DNA of 64,000 nt from an uncultured Eubacteriales bacterium (GTDB lineage Bacteria; Bacillota; Clostridia; Oscillospirales; CAG-272), in assembly GCA_934486825.1 (NCBI GenBank), contig CAKSQF010000010.1:28027-92026 (forward strand), read 5' to 3'. The position numbers were made by a program, and so were the translations under genes. This document shows, piece by piece, positions 18,294 through 27,385 of the stretch (its first letter is position 1; every line of letters starts with the position of its first letter). The notes under the pieces were generated by a model, which saw only the letters and a list, made by a program, of their open reading frames with translations, was not told the DNA's origin and ran no database searches.

Positions 18294-18785
18294 ATGTTCG
18301 TTTATTCGGTTAAAGCGTCGAGCGTTCGCTTTTTTGGTGCGATGATGCTTTCGGTCGCTGTTCTTATTGCACTTATCCTGCTTATTCCAACTTATGAGCC
18401 GGTTTCGGCAGCAACAGCGCAGGTGCTGAGCTATGATAAGATAAAAACAAATGAAGATCGTGTTAATTTTCTGCACGGACTCGGCTGGGAGGTTGAGAAT
18501 GAACCTGTTGAAAGTACCGATGTTACAATTCCGTCCGAATTTGATGCGGTTTTCATGGAGTATAATAATCTGCAAAAGATGCAGGGACTTGATCTGTCAA
18601 AATACAAACGCAAAAACGTAACACGGTATACATACAAGATAAAGAACTATGACGGATATGAGGGAACGGTATACGCAAATCTGCTTGTATATAGGAACAG
18701 GATAATCGGCGGTGATATTTGTTCGGCTGATGTCAACGGCTTTGTTACTACTTTTGATGCGAAAATAAATAAAACAAAGGAATAA
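18294..18785 (+). CDS. DUF4830 domain membrane-anchored protein
   Basis: 163 residues. One N-terminal membrane helix (about 10-38, MMLSVAVLIALILLIP) and an extracytoplasmic domain that fits DUF4830: RVNFLHGLGWEVENEPVES, then TIPSEFDAVFMEYNNLQKMQGLDLSKYKRK and a YTYKI strand. The family is common in Firmicutes and of unknown function. It ends 1 base before the methyltransferase gene, so the two are translationally close. Confidence 0.75.
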   Translation: MFVYSVKASSVRFFGAMMLSVAVLIALILLIPTYEPVSAATAQVLSYDKIKTNEDRVNFLHGLGWEVENEPVESTDVTIPSEFDAVFMEYNNLQKMQGLDLSKYKRKNVTRYTYKIKNYDGYEGTVYANLLVYRNRIIGGDICSADVNGFVTTFDAKINKTKE

Positions 18786-18786
18786 A

Positions 18787-19941
18787 ATGAATTATATTTT
18801 TGTTGCGACCTGTCTTTTCGGACTTGAAAAACTGCTGGGAGAAGAGATTGATGCTCTCGGATATAATCGAATAGAAACTATTGACGGAAGAGTCCGTTTC
18901 ACGGGCGACGAGAACGCCGTTGCAAGATGCAATATTATGCTCAGAACTGCCGAAAGACTTTTTATTGAGGTAGGCAGAACACCGGCATATACCTTTGACG
19001 ATCTGTTTGAAGGCGTGCGAAATATGCCGTGGGAAGAATATATCGGAAGAGATGATGCCTTTCCCGTGAGCGGTCACTCGGTCAAAAGCGTTCTGACGTC
19101 GATACCTGCATTGCAGTCTGTCGTTCAAAAGGCAATCGCAGAGAGACATAAGTGGGCATATGATCTTGACTGGTGTCCCGCAAACGCAACAAAAATGCAG
19201 ATTGAATTTTTCATTCTGAAGGATCAGGCATCGCTTTTGCTCGATCTCAGCGGTGTTGCACTTCATAAACGCGGATATCGTCCCGTATCGAATGCGGCAC
19301 CCCTGCGCGAAACGCTGGCGTCGGCTCTCGTAAAAATTTCAAGGCCCAGAGAAGACGTGCTGTTTTGGGATCCTATGTGCGGGAGCGGTACGATCCCGAT
19401 AGAAGCGGCAATGCTGATGGCAAATATTTCTCCCGGAATTTCAAGGTCTTTTGCGGCGGAGGAGTATGATTTTCTGCCCTTGAATATATGGAAAAATGCG
19501 CGCGACGAAGCAAAATCGTTACAGAAAACAGATGCGGATTTTGAGATTTATGCTTCCGATATTGATTTTAATGCGATCAGAATTACAAGGGAAAATTGCC
19601 TGAGGGCAGGCGTAACAAAGTATGTCAGAGCGTTTGTTCGTGACGCACTTGAAATTACAACCGGCGGCAGGCGAGGAACCATTGTGTGCAATCCTCCGTA
19701 CGGCGAAAGACTTTTTACATCGGAGCAGGCAGAAGAGCTTTACAGAAAAATGGGCAGACATTTTGAACGGCTTGACAATTGGCAGATATATATTCTGTCA
19801 TCGAACGAACAGTTTGAACGTCTCTACGGACGGAAGGCGGATAAAGTCCGAAAACTGTATAACGGTATGATAAAATGCGGGTACTATCAGTTTTTCAAAA
19901 AAAGGGAAGTGTCGGATCACATAAATGGGAAAAGAAATTAA
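18787..19941 (+). CDS. THUMP-domain class I RNA methyltransferase (RlmL/YpsC type)
   Basis: 384 residues: a ferredoxin-like/THUMP RNA-binding region (about 1-155), then a Rossmann methyltransferase with the SAM motif WDPMCGSGTIPIEAAML (near 195), DIDFNAIRITRENC and the catalytic NPPYGERL (near 301). Members make N2-methylguanosine in 23S rRNA (position 2445 in E. coli). AAAGGA within the end of the previous gene serves as ribosome site. It overlaps the next gene by 17 bases. Confidence 0.9.
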   Translation: MNYIFVATCLFGLEKLLGEEIDALGYNRIETIDGRVRFTGDENAVARCNIMLRTAERLFIEVGRTPAYTFDDLFEGVRNMPWEEYIGRDDAFPVSGHSVKSVLTSIPALQSVVQKAIAERHKWAYDLDWCPANATKMQIEFFILKDQASLLLDLSGVALHKRGYRPVSNAAPLRETLASALVKISRPREDVLFWDPMCGSGTIPIEAAMLMANISPGISRSFAAEEYDFLPLNIWKNARDEAKSLQKTDADFEIYASDIDFNAIRITRENCLRAGVTKYVRAFVRDALEITTGGRRGTIVCNPPYGERLFTSEQAEELYRKMGRHFERLDNWQIYILSSNEQFERLYGRKADKVRKLYNGMIKCGYYQFFKKREVSDHINGKRN

Positions 19942-20401
19942 AACGAATGCAATGAGAATTCTTGACAGTGCAGGCATTGACTATGAGATAAATCTTTATG
20001 ATTGCGCCGAATTTGTTGACGGCAGTTCAATAGCCGATATGCTCTCGCAGGATCACAAAATATCCTTTAAAACACTTGTTGCTGTCGGAAAAAGCGGAGA
20101 GCATTATGTCTTTGTTTTACCTGTCGATGATGAATTGAATCTGAAAAAATGTGCGGCGGCTGTCGGTGAAAAATCGGTTGAGCTTACGCATGTGAAGGAT
20201 CTGACAAAGCTGACGGGATATATAAGAGGCGGTTGTTCTCCTATCGGTATGAAAAAAACGTACAGAACGGTTATCCACCGGACTGCCGAAAATTACGACA
20301 GAATAATTATCAGCGGAGGAAGAATAGGCGCACAGATTTTTATTAGTCCGTATGACCTTGCAGAATTGATTCACGCGACTTTTTCGGATATTATAATGTA
20401 A
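19925..20401 (+). CDS. ybaK: Cys-tRNA(Pro)/Cys-tRNA(Cys) deacylase YbaK
   Basis: 158 residues, the normal length for the YbaK/EbsC family. It has the catalytic lysine region ISFKTLVAVG and the conserved loop GYIRGGCSPIGMKK. The enzyme hydrolyses cysteine mischarged on tRNA-Pro. The start overlaps the methyltransferase gene, showing an operon, and a strong bidirectional terminator follows. Confidence 0.92.
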   Translation: MGKEIKTNAMRILDSAGIDYEINLYDCAEFVDGSSIADMLSQDHKISFKTLVAVGKSGEHYVFVLPVDDELNLKKCAAAVGEKSVELTHVKDLTKLTGYIRGGCSPIGMKKTYRTVIHRTAENYDRIIISGGRIGAQIFISPYDLAELIHATFSDIIM

Positions 20402-20412
20402 AATTCAGATAT

Positions 20413-20451
20413 AAAAAACACCGCGATCAGTTACAGATCGCGGTGTTTTTT
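20413..20451 (+). terminator. Bidirectional terminator between ybaK and the UDG gene
   Basis: Symmetrical hairpin AAAAAACACCGCGATC / GATCGCGGTGTTTTTT with a 7-base loop. A-run and T-run on both sides let it serve the convergent genes on both strands. Confidence 0.92.
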
Positions 20452-21010
20452 ATGAGTTCTTGTAGAGTCTGTATTTTTCGGCTACGGCTTTCATGTCTTC
20501 AAGCATTTGTTCCTTGTATGTAACATTGCCCCTGAGAAGCAGTGACGGATGATAAACGGCGGTCATTTCGAAGTTTCCTTTTTTGACCCATTGCCCGTGT
20601 TCCTTGGTTATTTTATAATCCGGGTGTATAAGCCGCATTGCCGATATCCTGCCGAGGCAGACGATCATTTTGGGTCTGACAAGTCTGACCTGTTCGCGTA
20701 AATATTCAATACAGACGTCCTGCTCGGATTCTTCGGGATCACGGTTTTTCGGCGGACGGCATTTGAGCATGTTGCAGATATAAACATCGTCACGCGGAAT
20801 GTCAACGGCTTTCAGGTACCTGTCAAAAAGCTGACCCGCACGTCCCACAAACGGTATGCCGGTAAGGTCCTCGTTTTCGCCCGGAGCTTCGCCGACAAAC
20901 ATAAGCACGCTTTCGCGATTGCCGGTGCCGAATACCGTTTTTGTTCTCGTTTTGCCGAGAGAGCAACGATGACAGTTGTTGCACATTTCTTCAAGTTCAT
21001 TCCAGGTCAT
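20450..21010 (-). CDS. Uracil-DNA glycosylase, family 4 (Fe-S)
   Basis: 186 residues. Iron-sulfur cysteines in CNNCHRC near the N-terminus plus KCRPP and DVCIEY further on; active-site motifs GEAPGENED and the C-terminal HPSLLLR. This is the type-4 UDG family that removes uracil from DNA. A GGGGAAAA ribosome site precedes the ATG. It is the first gene of a short minus-strand gap before two membrane protein genes and lies 22 bases downstream of one of them, so it may be cotranscribed with it. Confidence 0.92.
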   Translation of the reverse strand: MTWNELEEMCNNCHRCSLGKTRTKTVFGTGNRESVLMFVGEAPGENEDLTGIPFVGRAGQLFDRYLKAVDIPRDDVYICNMLKCRPPKNRDPEESEQDVCIEYLREQVRLVRPKMIVCLGRISAMRLIHPDYKITKEHGQWVKKGNFEMTAVYHPSLLLRGNVTYKEQMLEDMKAVAEKYRLYKNS

Positions 21011-21032
21011 TTGTTTTCCCCATTTTTTGTAG

Positions 21033-22433
21033 TTAGTTTTTCAGATCATATTTGTCATTTATCATTTCACGCAGTAAGAATACGAACCTGAGTCCCGCAC
21101 ATATATACGCAACTCGGATTGCCATGTCAATTATCCACCATGACGGCATTGCAACCATGAGCGCAGTCTGTAAAATGTTCGAAACGGCGCTTGTCACTCC
21201 GAGAATGATAAACGTATTCAGCCATCGGTTAAGCGATTTTCTGTTTGACAGCCATGCCTTCTCGCCTATAATGTGTCCGTCAGGAGCATAGGTTCCGCCT
21301 GTAAAATCGGCTGTAATGCAAAGAAGTAATTTGCGGATAAAAATAAGAAGCAAGACGAAGAAAACGGCGTCAAGTGCACTGAACAAACACATTCCGATGA
21401 ATTTATAGAGGATATCGAACGATTTGCGAAGATATACCTCAAGTATGGCCGATACCGAAAATGACAGTCCCTCTGATTTGTCATTCAGAAAATCTCTGAA
21501 GAATGACATGATGAACAGGTAAGTGTATGACCATGCCGCAATCGAGGCAACTGTATATGCAATTGCCGCTCCTCTTGCTTTCTTTGCAGGCTGATATTTT
21601 TTCGAGAGTATAAAAACGCCCGTAAGAATCAGCAAAGCGGAGACAGTGTGCGGGAGATAGTTGAAGCCGTCAAATTTGAGTTCAATTGAAAAAACAAGTC
21701 CGATAATAAGAAATGCAGTAAAATTCATAACCGATTTTACCGTTTCTCTGACCGGATCGTCATGTGAGATTGCTTCAACGTACCGATCTCTTATCAAGGA
21801 TGTAAAACAGGTGCGTTTGTTTATTTTTCTCAGGTATGACGACAGCATTATGACCCATATAATACCGATAATAAGGGTTACCGATGTGGCTGCTACAATA
21901 AAAAAGGTGCGATAATTTGCAATTGACAAAATACCGTCCGGGGTAACCGTGCCGTAATTGCTGTTTGTCAGTGATGTCAATTCGGGAAGGACGGGGAAGA
22001 ATGATTTTGCAAACAGAAAAATCGCCGTCATCACACGTTGATCGGTGTTGCGGGAAAAAATATCCCTGTATTCGTTCAGCTTGTCGGTTGAGTTGAAAAT
22101 CTCGTTTATTCCGTCAAAAAACGAATTGAACGCGCGTGTGGCGAAAATGAATTCAATGATTCCGAATGTCAGCGAGAAAATCAGTCCCCACACTTCGCTT
22201 CGGTCGTTTGCTACCGTGAAATAAAGAAAGGATACGGGAAGTTTGCAGAGCGAAACAAGAAAAAGAGTGCGGAAATATTTGTTTGACTCCGAAAACGACA
22301 GATTTATCCTGCTTGATTTTTTTGTTTGTGACAACAGGATCATATAACCGATAAAGTCGGGAAAAATGTCAATCACGACAATGTTCGGGTTAAGAAGAAA
22401 CAGAAGACCTGTAATCAACAAAGCCGTTGACAT
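21033..22433 (-). CDS. Polytopic membrane protein, unknown
   Basis: 466 residues with about ten hydrophobic segments and no recognised domain. The N-terminus contains NPNIVVIDIFPDFIGYMILL, a segment shared in kind with the next gene upstream (GIDIFPDILGYVLFF). GGAGGT 8 bases before the ATG supports the start. It lies 33 bases downstream of the gene at 22467, so the two are probably cotranscribed. Function unknown. Confidence 0.7.
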   Translation of the reverse strand: MSTALLITGLLFLLNPNIVVIDIFPDFIGYMILLSQTKKSSRINLSFSESNKYFRTLFLVSLCKLPVSFLYFTVANDRSEVWGLIFSLTFGIIEFIFATRAFNSFFDGINEIFNSTDKLNEYRDIFSRNTDQRVMTAIFLFAKSFFPVLPELTSLTNSNYGTVTPDGILSIANYRTFFIVAATSVTLIIGIIWVIMLSSYLRKINKRTCFTSLIRDRYVEAISHDDPVRETVKSVMNFTAFLIIGLVFSIELKFDGFNYLPHTVSALLILTGVFILSKKYQPAKKARGAAIAYTVASIAAWSYTYLFIMSFFRDFLNDKSEGLSFSVSAILEVYLRKSFDILYKFIGMCLFSALDAVFFVLLLIFIRKLLLCITADFTGGTYAPDGHIIGEKAWLSNRKSLNRWLNTFIILGVTSAVSNILQTALMVAMPSWWIIDMAIRVAYICAGLRFVFLLREMINDKYDLKN

Positions 22434-22466
22434 GTTTTGTACCTCCGTTCGTTTTTTTGAGCCGGC

Positions 22467-23138
22467 TTATTTGTCCGATTTGCCTTTTTTGTACTTTTCG
22501 TAGAGCTTATTAAGCGGATTATTTGAGGGACCGTCCATCTGTTCATCACCTTCGTAACAGATCTGACGGTATGATGAGAAAATAACGGTGAAGACATATA
22601 TGAACATAACGTAAAACAAAAGCTGAAATCCGATTCCGATTGCCGAGTAGACAGCCGCAACCTTTCCGGTCGGCGTCGGGAATATGACCTCGTAAATAAT
22701 CAGACAGATGCCGAGGACATAATATAAGACGGAGAGCAGCTTTCCCCACTGTGCGCGTAATGACAGCTTCGGCAGATCTACATCTACGGCAAGTGAATGG
22801 ATTCCGTCGAGAATCCCGATGTGGAAAAAGAGCAAAAGCGGATATTTCAGATATTCGGTATATGTCAGAACGGGTAAAACATATTTTGTGCCGACTCCGA
22901 AAAAAGCAAGAAGCTGACCCGAAAATGTAATCGCACCGAGAATAATAAGCGGTATGCATATTCCTTTCGCACGCGAAAAACCAAGTGCATGACGCGAAAG
23001 AGTACGTAATGCGATAAAAAATAAAACATAGCCGAGTATATCCGGAAATATATCAATTCCGATGTTCGAACCGGAACCGATCTTGAGACCGTAGTCGATC
23101 AGCATGAGATAACCGTACAATAAAAAGCCAAATCCCAT
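22467..23138 (-). CDS. Membrane protein, unknown (shares IDIFPD segment with its neighbour)
   Basis: 223 residues, about six hydrophobic segments and a polar C-terminus (LNKLYEKYKKGKSDK). The segment GIDIFPDILGYVLFF near the N-terminus is repeated in the neighbour at 21033, suggesting a common origin of their first two helices. AAGGA 8 bases before ATG 23138. No known family recognised. Confidence 0.7.
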   Translation of the reverse strand: MGFGFLLYGYLMLIDYGLKIGSGSNIGIDIFPDILGYVLFFIALRTLSRHALGFSRAKGICIPLIILGAITFSGQLLAFFGVGTKYVLPVLTYTEYLKYPLLLFFHIGILDGIHSLAVDVDLPKLSLRAQWGKLLSVLYYVLGICLIIYEVIFPTPTGKVAAVYSAIGIGFQLLFYVMFIYVFTVIFSSYRQICYEGDEQMDGPSNNPLNKLYEKYKKGKSDK

Positions 23139-23166
23139 TCGTATAATCCTTGTTCTGTTTGATCTT

Positions 23167-23200
23167 ACCGCGGCGGAGTTATATCGCGCCGCGGTTTTTT
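23167..23200 (+). terminator. GC-rich hairpin with T-run on the plus strand, between secA and the membrane protein gene
   Basis: A 9-base stem ACCGCGGCG / CGCCGCGGT (23167-23175 and 23187-23195) followed by TTTTTT only on the plus strand. The flanking genes are on the minus strand, where the hairpin is followed by AAGATC. It therefore does not look like a classical secA terminator; it may stop antisense transcription or stabilise the secA 3' end. Confidence 0.5.
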
Positions 23201-23207
23201 ATCCGAG

Positions 23208-25994
23208 TCAGAGGTCTTCTTTTACAGCGGATGCCATTCCATGGCATTTTTTATACTTGCGTCCGCTTCCGCAGGGGCACGGATCATTTGGTCCGACCTT
23301 CTTTATCTGTGAAGCTGTGTTACGGGATGGGGCTTTTTTTGCCGACGAAGACGCTGTGTTTTCACTTCCGCCCGATTCGCCCGTTATGCGCGTTGTTTGC
23401 TTTCTTCTTACAGGCTCTTCCTGCCTGACTACCGAAAGAATCATGCGGACTGTCGCCTGACGGATGTTTTCTACCATTTCATCGAACATGTCCGCGCCCG
23501 CAATACGGTATTCGTTCAAGGGATTTCGCTGTGCGTAACCCGCAAGACCGATCGAACCCTTCAGATCGTCCATTGCATCAATGTGGTCGGTCCAGAAACG
23601 ATCGACGTTCTGAAGAAGAACAATACGTTCAACCTCGCGCATCTGATCGCCGAACATTGCTTCTTTTTCGGCATATTTTTCCGCGGCGCGTTTTTTAAGC
23701 ATTTCTTTTATGCTGTCCGGTGTGACATCGTCCGGGATGATGCCGTCGGGATACACAAAGTCATCCGGAGCGCACAGATATCCGAAGAAGAAGGACCGTA
23801 TGTCGTCAAGCCGCCATTCGGTTTTGTTTTCGGATGTGCATGCCGAATCGACAACATTGTCAATCGTCTGTTCGATCATTTCGACAATCTTGTCTTTCAT
23901 GTTCATGCCTTCGAGAACCTCATTACGCTGCTTGTATATGAGATTACGCTGCTGGTTCATTACGTCGTCATAGGCAAGGACATTCTTTCTGTATCCGAAG
24001 TTCTGATCCTCAAGGCGCTTCTGCGCTCTTTCGATTGAATTTGAAAGAATTCTTGCGGAGATCGGCTGATCCTCCGGCAGACCCATGCGATCTACCATTG
24101 CGGCTATATTCTCGCTTCCGAAGAGTCTTAAAAGATCGTCCTCAAGCGAAAGATAGAATCTTGATTCACCCGGGTCTCCCTGTCTGCCCGATCTGCCTCG
24201 CAGCTGGTTGTCGATTCTGCGCGATTCGTGACGCTCCGTTCCTATGATAAACAGACCGCCCGCCTCGCAGACCTTTTTCCATTCGGGTTCTATCTGTTTT
24301 TTGTACTTGTCGTAAAGTTCGTGATATACCTTGCGGGCTTCGATAACCTCATCCGGGACCGAAAGGGAAGAGCCGACGGCAAGACCGATCGTGTTTTCGT
24401 CATATTCGAGACGTCGCATTTCCTGCTTTGCGAGAAATTCGGGATTTCCTCCGAGCATAATATCGGTTCCGCGTCCCGCCATGTTTGTTGCGATGGTAAC
24501 CGTGCCGAGCTTGCCCGCCTGAGCGACGATTTCGGCTTCGCGTTCGTGATATTTTGCGTTAAGTACAGTATGTTTGATACCGTTCATGCTGAGTTTCTTT
24601 GACAGAATTTCAGACTTTTCGACAGAAACGGTTCCGACAAGAACCGGTTGCCCCTTTGCATGACATGCTTTTATCTGCTCGATGATCGCGTCGTATTTTC
24701 CTTTTACGGTCTTGTAAACGACATCGTGATGATCGATTCTTATCATCGGCTTGTTTGTCGGAATTTCGACAACATCCAGATAATAAATTTCCCTGAATTC
24801 ATCCTCCTCGGTCAGCGCCGTACCGGTCATGCCCGAAAGCTTTCTGTACATTCTGAAGTAATTCTGGAATGTTATGGTTGCAAGAGTCTTGTTTTCTTTT
24901 TCGATCGTTACGTGTTCCTTGGCTTCAACAGCCTGATGCAGACCGTTTGACCAACGCCGTCCCGGCATTATTCTTCCGGTGAATGTATCGACTATCAGTA
25001 CCTGACCGTCTTTAACGACATAATCCACGTCAATTTTGAAAACGCCGTGTGCATGCAACGCCTGGTTTACGTGATGAGCAATAGTTGCATTTTCCGGATC
25101 GGAATAGTTGTCAATCTTGAAATATTCTTCGACCTTTGCAATACCCTTTGCCGTAAGGACGGCTGTACGCTTTTTTTCGTCAACAATGTAATCTGCATCC
25201 GGATCCTGTTCGACGGTATCGGTCGATTCCTTGTCGTCAACCTCTTTGATCCTGAATACCTTCATGCGCGAAACAAGTCTGTCGGTGATCTCGTACATGT
25301 CGGTGGATTTTTCGCCTTCACCCGAAATAATAAGCGGAGTTCTTGCTTCGTCGATCAGAATTGAGTCAACCTCATCGACTATCGCAAAATTGTGACCCCT
25401 CTGGCAAACACCCTGCTTGTAGATTGCCATGTTGTCACGCAGATAGTCAAATCCGAATTCGTTGTTTGTTCCGTAGGTTATGTCGCAATCATATGCATGG
25501 TGTTTTTCTTCTTTTGTCTGATCGTGGATAACAAGTCCCGTGGACAGTCCCATAAATTCGTATACGCGACCCATTTCCTCCGCACCGAGTCTTGCAAGAT
25601 ACTCGTTTACGGTTACGATATGGACACCCTTGCCTGTAAGTGCGTTAAGATATGCGGGAAGCGTGGCAACAAGAGTTTTTCCTTCGCCTGTCTTCATTTC
25701 GGCAATCCTGCCCTGGTGGAGGATTATGCCGCCCATTACCTGAACCCGGAAGGGACGTTTCCCGAGAACTCTGTCATCCGCTTCTCTGATTGCCGCATAT
25801 GCATCGGGAAGTATGTCATCAAGTGTCTCGCCGGCAGCAAGACGTGACTTCAGAACACCGGTGACCGCGCGAAGCTCGTCGTCCGACATTGCCGAATATT
25901 TGTCGGCAAGAGCATCAACCGCGTTTACCAGCGGAGTAATGCGTTTTATTTCTTTTTCGCTTGTTGTTCCGAACAGTTTTTTCAGTAAGCTCAT
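23208..25994 (-). CDS. secA: Preprotein translocase ATPase SecA
   Basis: 928 residues, full length. Q-motif and Walker A region (MGGIILHQGRIAEMKTGEGKT), DEAD-like VDEVDSILIDEARTPL, the second motor domain ending TNMAGRGTDIMLGGNPEF and GRSGRQGDPGESRFYLSLEDDL, and the C-terminal zinc finger CPCGSGRKYKKCH for SecB/ribosome contact. It drives protein export through SecYEG. The ATG at 25994 is preferred to 26021 because GAGGT sits 8 bases upstream and the usual MSLLKKLFG start is there. Confidence 0.97.
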   Translation of the reverse strand: MSLLKKLFGTTSEKEIKRITPLVNAVDALADKYSAMSDDELRAVTGVLKSRLAAGETLDDILPDAYAAIREADDRVLGKRPFRVQVMGGIILHQGRIAEMKTGEGKTLVATLPAYLNALTGKGVHIVTVNEYLARLGAEEMGRVYEFMGLSTGLVIHDQTKEEKHHAYDCDITYGTNNEFGFDYLRDNMAIYKQGVCQRGHNFAIVDEVDSILIDEARTPLIISGEGEKSTDMYEITDRLVSRMKVFRIKEVDDKESTDTVEQDPDADYIVDEKKRTAVLTAKGIAKVEEYFKIDNYSDPENATIAHHVNQALHAHGVFKIDVDYVVKDGQVLIVDTFTGRIMPGRRWSNGLHQAVEAKEHVTIEKENKTLATITFQNYFRMYRKLSGMTGTALTEEDEFREIYYLDVVEIPTNKPMIRIDHHDVVYKTVKGKYDAIIEQIKACHAKGQPVLVGTVSVEKSEILSKKLSMNGIKHTVLNAKYHEREAEIVAQAGKLGTVTIATNMAGRGTDIMLGGNPEFLAKQEMRRLEYDENTIGLAVGSSLSVPDEVIEARKVYHELYDKYKKQIEPEWKKVCEAGGLFIIGTERHESRRIDNQLRGRSGRQGDPGESRFYLSLEDDLLRLFGSENIAAMVDRMGLPEDQPISARILSNSIERAQKRLEDQNFGYRKNVLAYDDVMNQQRNLIYKQRNEVLEGMNMKDKIVEMIEQTIDNVVDSACTSENKTEWRLDDIRSFFFGYLCAPDDFVYPDGIIPDDVTPDSIKEMLKKRAAEKYAEKEAMFGDQMREVERIVLLQNVDRFWTDHIDAMDDLKGSIGLAGYAQRNPLNEYRIAGADMFDEMVENIRQATVRMILSVVRQEEPVRRKQTTRITGESGGSENTASSSAKKAPSRNTASQIKKVGPNDPCPCGSGRKYKKCHGMASAVKEDL

Positions 25995-26075
25995 ATAAAA
26001 TACCTCGGTTAAAATAGACAAAAAATATTATACATCTTTTTTCAAAGAAAAACCATAAATAAAGTGTAAAAAATA

Positions 26076-26104
26076 TTGCAAAAAGCAAAAAAACATGGTA
26101 AAAT
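26076..26104 (+). promoter_or_regulatory. Sigma-A promoter of trmL
   Basis: TTGCAA (26076-26081), a 17-base spacer and TAAAAT (26099-26104), about 35 bases before the ATG at 26140. Confidence 0.65.
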
Positions 26105-26139
26105 ACCAAGAAATCAATGTATGCTTTAAGGAAAATGAA

Positions 26140-26643
26140 ATGAATGATATAAATATTGTGCTCGTTGAGCCCGAAATACCCGAAAATACGGGAAATATTG
26201 CACGCACATGCGCCGTTACCGGAGCGGCGCTTCATCTTGTAAAACCGCTTGGCTTCGGGACAGAAAGCAGCAGACTGAAACGCGCGGGTCTTGATTATTG
26301 GGATAAGCTCGATATTTTTTATTATGAGAATCTCGATGAATTTCTCGCAGAGCACGGAAATGACGAGTTGTATTTTTTTTCGTCGAAGGGAAACAGAACA
26401 CATGCCTCGGTAAGATACGGCAAAGGCTGTTTTCTTGTTTTCGGGAAGGAGACTGCAGGTCTTCCCGAATGGCTGCTGAAGCGCTATCCGGATTCGTGCT
26501 TGCGCATACCTATGAGAAATACACTGCGTTGTCTGAATCTTTCGAATTCGGTTGCCGTAGGCGTGTATGAGGTGCTCAGACAATCCGATTTTGACGGGCT
26601 TGAAACCTCGGGCGAGCCGACAACCTTTTTGTGGGAAGACTGA
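26140..26643 (+). CDS. trmL: tRNA (cytidine/uridine-34 2'-O)-methyltransferase TrmL
   Basis: 167 residues, SPOUT family. N-terminal IVLVEPEIPENTGNIARTCAVTGAALHLV, middle FVFGKETAGLPE and the knot region RIPMRNTLRCLNLSNSVAVGVYEVLRQ are diagnostic. It methylates the wobble base of tRNA-Leu isoacceptors. ATG 26140 has AAGGAAA upstream; the longer frame from 26095 overlaps the promoter. It converges exactly (no spacer) with the peptidase gene on the other strand. Confidence 0.93.
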   Translation: MNDINIVLVEPEIPENTGNIARTCAVTGAALHLVKPLGFGTESSRLKRAGLDYWDKLDIFYYENLDEFLAEHGNDELYFFSSKGNRTHASVRYGKGCFLVFGKETAGLPEWLLKRYPDSCLRIPMRNTLRCLNLSNSVAVGVYEVLRQSDFDGLETSGEPTTFLWED

Positions 26644-26662
26644 TCAGTCTTCCCGTTTTTTT
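26633..26662 (+). terminator. Terminator overlapping the stop codons of trmL and the convergent peptidase gene
   Basis: A 22-base perfect palindrome (GGGAAGACTGA and its complement, 26633-26654) with a seven-T run at 26656-26662 on the plus strand. Both stop codons lie in it. Confidence 0.8.
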
Positions 26663-27093
26663 GCGAAACCCGCAACTGTTGATCTCAGTTTGGCGGATAG
26701 TCTCCGAATCGGTCTGATTGCAACCCAGAGACGAGAGTAAAGTTTATACCGGGCGTTGTGTTCAATGTCGATGTACTTGTCGCCCTTGTAATAGCCGACA
26801 AGAATACCGAATATCATGTCTTCTCTTACTCCGTATTCCGGAACTGTCTGACCGTCGCCGCAGCATATAAAACCGTCTCTGTTTTTGCCGATTATGCGGT
26901 GGAGGACAAACTGTCCGTTGTCACGTCTGTAAAACGGAATATCGTATTTTTTCAGCTTTGTCTGATCGTCGGTTGCCTTGATTATCACCGGACATTGGTG
27001 ATGTCCGAGCATCGGATTCATGCTTGTGCCGCCGGGAGTAAAGATCAGCTGCCCGTTTTCTTTGATAAGAGATATATAGTCGCCTTTTGACAT
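26644..27093 (-). CDS. S24/S26-type signal-peptidase-like protein
   Basis: 149 residues. The motif TPGGTSMNPML puts the nucleophile at Ser24, and YDIPFYRRDNGQFVLHRIIG places His65 where ER/archaeal-type signal peptidases use a histidine instead of lysine. GDGQ and a short basic, moderately hydrophobic C-terminus follow. There is no clear N-terminal membrane anchor, unlike true signal peptidases. It is the last gene of a three-gene operon with a PqqD-like and an HPr-kinase-like protein; such small peptidases accompany peptide-modification clusters. A role in leader removal is inferred only. Confidence 0.75.
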   Translation of the reverse strand: MSKGDYISLIKENGQLIFTPGGTSMNPMLGHHQCPVIIKATDDQTKLKKYDIPFYRRDNGQFVLHRIIGKNRDGFICCGDGQTVPEYGVREDMIFGILVGYYKGDKYIDIEHNARYKLYSRLWVAIRPIRRLSAKLRSTVAGFAKKRED

Positions 27094-27097
27094 GATC

Positions 27098-27361
27098 TTA
27101 TATAATTATTTCGTGCTTTTTAAGGGTTGAAATAAAAGCATCAATATCTTTCTCGGCGGTTTTTGCATCCGTGTCGTAATTTTCGAGAATCAGTTCAATG
27201 AGTCTGTCCTTTTCACAACCCTTTTCAAGCTCTTTCCAGATCAGAAGCCCCGAGTCATTGAGTGTGATCGTGCCGCTCAGATACTTTGTTGCGTCTCCGA
27301 CCGCAACCACCACGTTGGTGTTAGCAATGTTTTTTAATATAAAACCGTCTCTGATTTTCAT
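27098..27361 (-). CDS. PqqD-like RiPP recognition element protein
   Basis: 87 residues, typical of stand-alone PqqD: a three-strand/three-helix winged-helix-like fold (MKIRDGFILKNIANTNVVVAVG...ITLNDSGLLIWKELEKG...LIELILENYDTDAKTAEKDIDAFISTLKKHEII). PqqD proteins bind the leader of a precursor peptide and present it to a modifying enzyme. AGAGGAAAT precedes the ATG. It ends 4 bases before the peptidase gene. No radical SAM partner and no precursor peptide are seen within several kilobases. Confidence 0.82.
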   Translation of the reverse strand: MKIRDGFILKNIANTNVVVAVGDATKYLSGTITLNDSGLLIWKELEKGCEKDRLIELILENYDTDAKTAEKDIDAFISTLKKHEIII

Positions 27362-27385
27362 AACCGATTTCCTCTTGCTTTTTAT

